Program-made: the position numbers and the translations under genes
Origin: Colias croceus
Taxonomy: Eukaryota > Arthropoda > Insecta > Lepidoptera > Pieridae
Assembly: GCF_905220415.1 (NCBI RefSeq)
Contig: NC_059556.1
Span: 6,460,501-6,524,500 of the forward strand
Reading direction: 5' to 3'
Length of the DNA stretch: 64,000 nt
Notes under the pieces: generated by a model
What the model was told of the DNA's origin: nothing
The model's database searches: none
Seen by the model: only the letters and a program-made list of their open reading frames with translations
Shown here: piece by piece, positions 59,633 to 64,000 of the stretch
How positions within the stretch are numbered: the stretch's first letter is position 1
How the letters are laid out: the number at the start of each line of letters is the position of its first letter

Positions 59633-61439
59633 CTGTAACAAGAGAAACTGAACGTTAGTCGGAGTGTCGGGTTACTTTCGTTATGAATAAAAACATGAAA
59701 TTAATATTTAGAGGCTCGAATGTCAAATTAATTCGCCACTAACAAAGTAAAGGACGAATGCAACTTTTACAAAAACTAGTTATTCAATACTGCTGTATGA
59801 CAAAATTGTTGTTGTTGACAAAGAAATCAGGTTTAAACAGAAAAGCTACTGACCTATTAGCGCAATACGCGGAGTCTGCGGAGAGCCGCGACAGCCGCGG
59901 GTCGAGCGCGGCCAGCAGGCGCGCCGCGCTCTCCGTGTTGAGCGTTTTTCTCTTGCACTCCTCCGCGGCGGCGTTGTGCGCGTTCTGGCACTCGGGCACC
60001 GGCCCCTCGCACTTGCCCCACGTGTTTCTGATAACTCTGCCGCCGCCGCCGGCGTTGGCCGCGTTCTGGGCCCGCGCTTCAGCGTCGGCTGCGTTTTGTG
60101 CGCGTTTTCTCCGCCTCCTGATGCACGCGACCGCGATCGCCGCGGCTAATGCGATGGCCGGCACGGCGGCAGACAGCGCAGCTATTAACGCCACGTGGCT
60201 GCCCGAAAGCGTTTCCCCTTCTAATGTTTCGTCTCCTACTCTTCTCAAGTGTCCGCCGGCCGGTTTCGCCGCGAAGTCCGCTAAGGAAACGGTGCACGAT
60301 TTCCCGCCCCAGCCGGGAGGGCAGTTGCAGTGGTAGCCGTCGACTCTGTCTCGACAGGTGCCACCGTTTCGACAAGGGGAGGAAGCGCACTCGTCGATGT
60401 CTATGCTGCAATCTTTTCCCGCGAACCCAGGCCGGCATCGGCATTCATAGTCGTTGTCGAGGACTTGACATTCGCCGCCGTTCGCGCACGGTTTCGCGAG
60501 ACAGAAATCCACTCTAGTTTCGCATCTGGGGCCGAGAAAACCGGGAGCGCACTGACACCTCTGTCCGTTCACCAAATCAACGCAGGTCCCTCCGTGTTCG
60601 CAAACTATGCCCGTGCAGTCGTCAATATCGATTTCGCATCTGTTGCCTCTGTATCCAGGTTTACAAGCGCACCGAAAACCGTCTCCCGCTCTCGTGCAAG
60701 TTGCTCCGTTTCGACAAGGATTAGCAGCGCAAGGATCAGCTTCTACTCCACAATCTAGGCCGGTGTAGCCCGCAGGGCATTGACACACGTATCCGGAAGG
60801 TCGCAGTTCGCACGTGCCACCGTTTCGGCAAGGTTGGTCGGCGCAAGTCAGTCTTCGAGTTTCACATCTCGCTCCTTCGTAACCGGATGGGCAGGCGCAG
60901 GACAGTTCCCCGCCTTCATCGGGCACGCAGGCTCCACCGTTCAGGCAAGATCGCACCGCGCAGGAATGTAAGGACTTCTCGCAATCTGGGCCGGTGTACT
61001 CAGGCGGACAGACGCAGGTGTAGCTGCCTTGCCCGGTGTTGTGGCACGTCCCACCGTTCCTGCAGGGGTGGTGGTTCGTGCAGTAATTGAGGTCTTGATT
61101 GCAAAAGAGCCCGCCCCAGCCTTCCTCACAGATGCAGTCCCAAGGCTTAGAGCACGTCCCGTGCACGCAGCCGGGATGCCGCTCGCACTGGTCACAGAAC
61201 TCGCCCACCCAGCCCGAATGACAACTGAAAATAAAATAACACCAGTCAGTAAAAAATACGATGTGATAACGAGTGACTAAAAAGCATATGTATTTCTATG
61301 GAACAATGAGCGGGATGAATGATTTAGTCGGAGGGATACTTTGAGCGTTTAACACAAAGGTGTGAAGTGGATACTCACATGCATTCGTCGGGCTTGAGGC
61401 AGTGGCCGTGCTCCGCGTCGCAGCCGGGCAGGCATCTCG
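59539..61439 (-). CDS. Dl: Delta, Notch ligand, last three coding exons
   Basis: Exons (minus): 61379-61439, 59854-61224 and 59539-59632, all GT-AG and frame-consistent. They encode the end of the DSL-adjacent region onward: EGF repeats 1-9, a transmembrane helix (VALIAALSAAVPAIALAAAI) and a stop-transfer RRRRKR. The tail is about 119 residues. Nine EGF repeats match fly Delta rather than Serrate/Jagged, which has about 14 and a Cys-rich domain. Known: Delta activates Notch on the adjacent cell after Neuralized/Mindbomb-dependent endocytosis. The tail has NAAN and NAHN, matching the NXXN Neuralized-binding pattern, and ends ATQV, a class I PDZ-binding end. The signal peptide, MNNL and DSL domains lie beyond 64000. 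Confidence 0.96.
59854..61224 (-). CDS. Dl: Delta main exon: EGF 1-9, TM, proximal tail
   Basis: 1371 nt, starting with one base and ending with two (donor AATAG|gtcagt). CHSGWVGEFCDQC completes EGF1, then eight further EGF units follow. Calcium-binding-type DIDDC and DIDEC openings occur in EGF7 and EGF9. The GC-rich exon produces long antisense ORFs (e.g. 59758-60336), which are shadows. Confidence 0.96.
61379..61439 (-). CDS. Dl: Delta exon with first part of EGF1
   Basis: 61 nt: (A)RCLPGCDAEHGHCLKPDECI, split codons at both ends, acceptor ttgttacag and donor AT|gtgagt. Mirrors the position of the equivalent intron before the Delta EGF region. Confidence 0.9.
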
Positions 61440-64000
61440 CTGTAACAAAAGAGACGGATTCGTTAGCGCTTCACAAAGACAAAGCTCGTACAAAACGAGC
61501 ACAAAACAATGTTTAAACACATAAACCCCGTGTCGTAGACACAGGTATAATGTTGGAACGCGTCGAGTTTTAACGTAACTTATGTAAGCGTGAATAAATC
61601 GTATTTAATAGACGGCCGATAAATTCTCTCGAAGTTTCATAAGTTTAGGATAATCGAAGATACGCAAAGGACATTTTAACAAAGAGAGAGGATCGTTAAC
61701 GTCCCTGGGGACGAGGTCATGCGCAACGATCATTTATCTTAACTGACTATAATAAAACCAAACGCTGAAATCATTTTTATGTATCATTCAATTTTAGTTA
61801 CTAAATTATATGAATCGCTCGGAAAGGTATATTGTGTTCGGACATGAAGTATTGCGAGTGTAATGTGCGCATCGTTAACTGTTTGATTTACGTTCTACGA
61901 GTGAACTTCAACCGGCGCAACCTCATAAAGAAATTCTTGTAAATCCACGCGAGGTACATTGCGGCGTCGGAGCGCAGGAAGGCATATATTACAATAGGTT
62001 ACGAGTTAATATGTAGGCATCGAGAATATTTTGTAATAGAAGTGCGCCGTCGTATCGCTCGGGTGCGCATGGGCAAGTTATCGGAGCGAATACAAAGGGG
62101 GCAGATAGTGCGGGGAGCTAACCGTCACCCGACCGTTACTAGTCCCCTAACTACTAGAAAAATAGTAAGACGCCTCGCTACGTATGGAAATTACAATTCG
62201 CGTTCCAACATAAACAAGGAAGCGCTTAACTAGAGCTATCTCTCTGAATTTACTATTAAAGGAGATTAGTCTGGCCGCCCTAGACTGTAATGTAGGTTTA
62301 AACTCGGGACTAACGTTAAGCCCCTAAAACTTCCCGCTCGCAAATCCGCTTATAGCTCGCTCTGCCAAATTGGCAAAGTTCTGAGTTCATTTTGTATGGC
62401 TATGATACGGTGATCGTTTTAAATTGAAATATAATCCGCTTTCACGTAACTAAATTGTACTTTCACTGGAATTTGAGATGTTTGAATGTGTGTTTGAACG
62501 ATCACTTTTGGGTTTGAGTGGCTGGGAGCTATTAAAACAAACTTAATATGATACATTAAGGCAAGCAACGGTAGGCGCCACGCGTCGGCGCAACAGGCGG
62601 ATCAAAAGACTCAAGTGTCGACCTCATTGCTCATTGCACTATCCACTCCACGTACCTCCCACTCGAGCCGGCTTATCGTGACCCTCGAATCGGTAAAACG
62701 GGAGTCGTAAAAATTATCCAAAAGTTATGAGCGATCACAAATAGCCCGAGATATCGTCCCTCATGTGAGCTATTAATTATTATCAATGAACGTAAAGGAG
62801 TATCGATTTCTATTGTGAACGGATGCCGCACTGCGCTCGAAGAAGGTACGATTTTTCGAAGGCTTTCTCGAGGTCAGGTAATGACAAAAAGCGGCCTTCC
62901 CCGAGGATGCTGCACGTGTTTGGGATCGAGCAAATATTTAACTGTTCCGACATCTGTTTCTATTCGAACGGAAATTAGGTGCGCGTGGGATTCGCGACTC
63001 GGCAGAAGGTAATATTCGTGAGAAATCCACTCTCGCTAACAATTAGGCGAAATTAAGCGGCCGTAAGGGTTTCTCTCGCGATGTTTACCCTATCATTAAG
63101 AAGGAGAATCGAGTCGAGATAATGTTGTCGGGACATGCAAATACGTTTCGGGATTGTTAAGCTTTCCCAGAAGGAGGGATACCGTTCGGCAGATGTGAGG
63201 CAATATCATGACACGGTCAACTACAGTGTTTATTTCGACTGTTCAGTTCTTGTTTAAAGGTGTTTTTGACCCGGTTCGCGGGCGCGTGTGTGCGTGGCCG
63301 TGTGTTACATGCAGTCGCGTCTCTCACTTTACACTTAAGTAATCGCGGATGTGTAAATGGAGCTTTGTTATGAAAATCGATTCAATTCAACGTTGATGTG
63401 AAACAGTAACAAAAATAGTTAGTATTTCTCGACCACAACTATTTACTTTTACCAGAAAATTGTGATTTCGCGGTTATCACGTCGCGTGGAGGCTCTATGG
63501 CGGTCTGTGGGGCGAGCGAGACGGCGCAATACACGGCGCGCGGTGCTCCGTCCCGCTCTGGCGTGTTTTTTTGCGGCGCCGGAGTGTGGGAACGCAGCGG
63601 CAGGTGGGGTTGCCGAGATTGCGACGCGACATCCGCTATACACAATGCATCTTGAGACGCACCGCTTTGTTTTACAAGACGCGATGTGTTTAACATACGT
63701 CAGAACTCCGTAATGACGTTTGAAACGTTTAGACTTTTTGCTATCCGCTGCGATTCATGCGATTGTGAAATCTAATTATTGAGGGCTACTTCCAGTCGTA
63801 TAGCTATCGATTGAATTTAAGAGGATGCAGCGATGAAAAATATATCAGAACGCGCTTAGGCGGTGATCTTTCCGGCTCTATTTACAAATTTAGCGGCATC
63901 CGAAAGTAAACAGACACGATCGGTCTCACGCTTGAAACTATGCGACAATACTCTCGTATACCTACACCGAGCGAGATATAAAATTGTGTACATATTTAAC
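61440..64000 (-). other. Delta intron (upstream of the EGF1 exon)
   Basis: No further Delta exon (DSL, MNNL) is recognisable before the window end. Some CpG-rich patches (near 63480-63660) give short ORFs on both strands that match nothing and are likely regulatory or chance. Confidence 0.45.

Noticed and set aside
59758..60336. 192-codon plus-strand ORF
   Set aside because: It is antisense to the Delta EGF/TM exon; the GC-rich codon pattern of Delta creates it.
60330..60758. 142-codon plus-strand ORF
   Set aside because: Antisense shadow of the Delta EGF repeats, with no domain of its own.
63439..63713. Overlapping ORFs on both strands in the Delta intron
   Set aside because: CpG-rich patch with no DSL or MNNL residues; ORFs on both strands point to composition, not a gene.

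Overview
The window is eukaryotic and looks lepidopteran (moth or butterfly). It has an AT-rich background full of TAGGTA/TACCTA words, small GC-richer coding exons split by GT-AG introns, and many truncated LINE tails of the kind common in moth genomes. All three genes were recognised from spliced translations worked out by hand. Exon ends were fixed by reading-frame continuity and by splice dinucleotides. No tRNA, rRNA, CRISPR or bacterial-type operon is present.

Layout. (1) Positions 1-35336, plus strand: klarsicht, the KASH-domain outer nuclear membrane protein of the LINC complex. Its 5' end lies outside the window. Eight exons lie at 1-7041. A 25.9-kb intron follows (7042-32916), then six exons ending in a canonical KASH tail (32917-35336). 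Exon 7 can also be read through into a short hydrophobic tail with its own stop. Two ATG exons inside the big intron (19825 and 27349) both end in the phase required by exon 9, which suggests internal promoters for short KASH isoforms. (2) Positions 43342-53117, plus strand: the SR splicing factor B52/SRp55 (SRSF4/5/6 family), complete, nine coding exons, 359 residues. Its introns hold a paralogous alternative linker exon, three copies of a C/D-box snoRNA with a 28S rRNA guide, a decayed copy of an RRM2 exon, a perfect 22-bp hairpin and a possible 15-nt microexon. (3) Positions 59539-61439, minus strand: the last three coding exons of the Notch ligand Delta. They carry EGF repeats 1-9, the transmembrane segment and a short tail ending ATQV. 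Upstream exons lie beyond 64000. B52 and Delta are convergent.

The large klar intron and the intergenic gaps are a transposon graveyard. They hold: a P-superfamily-like element with perfect 32-bp TIRs, an 8-bp target duplication and a THAP-domain exon (11915-13243); a 5'-truncated LINE with an intact reverse transcriptase ORF (about 14090-15562); a 366-bp foldback flanked by TTAA; three diverged copies of a 0.6-1.3 kb segment (21.06-24.35 kb); a 2.2-kb Foldback/Mutator-like element with a 9-bp target duplication and tandem repeats in its arms (27629-29848); an 868-bp foldback (38762-39629); and a roughly 1.05-kb TA-flanked element rich in a short GGGTGAATAGAAAC-like word (55312-56358).

The genes do not form a pathway. 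Klarsicht anchors nuclei and cargo to microtubule motors, B52 regulates splicing, and Delta signals to Notch on neighbouring cells. The most noteworthy items are the internal-promoter architecture of klar, the snoRNA cluster and duplicated exon of B52, and the P-like and Foldback-like elements with intact target duplications.
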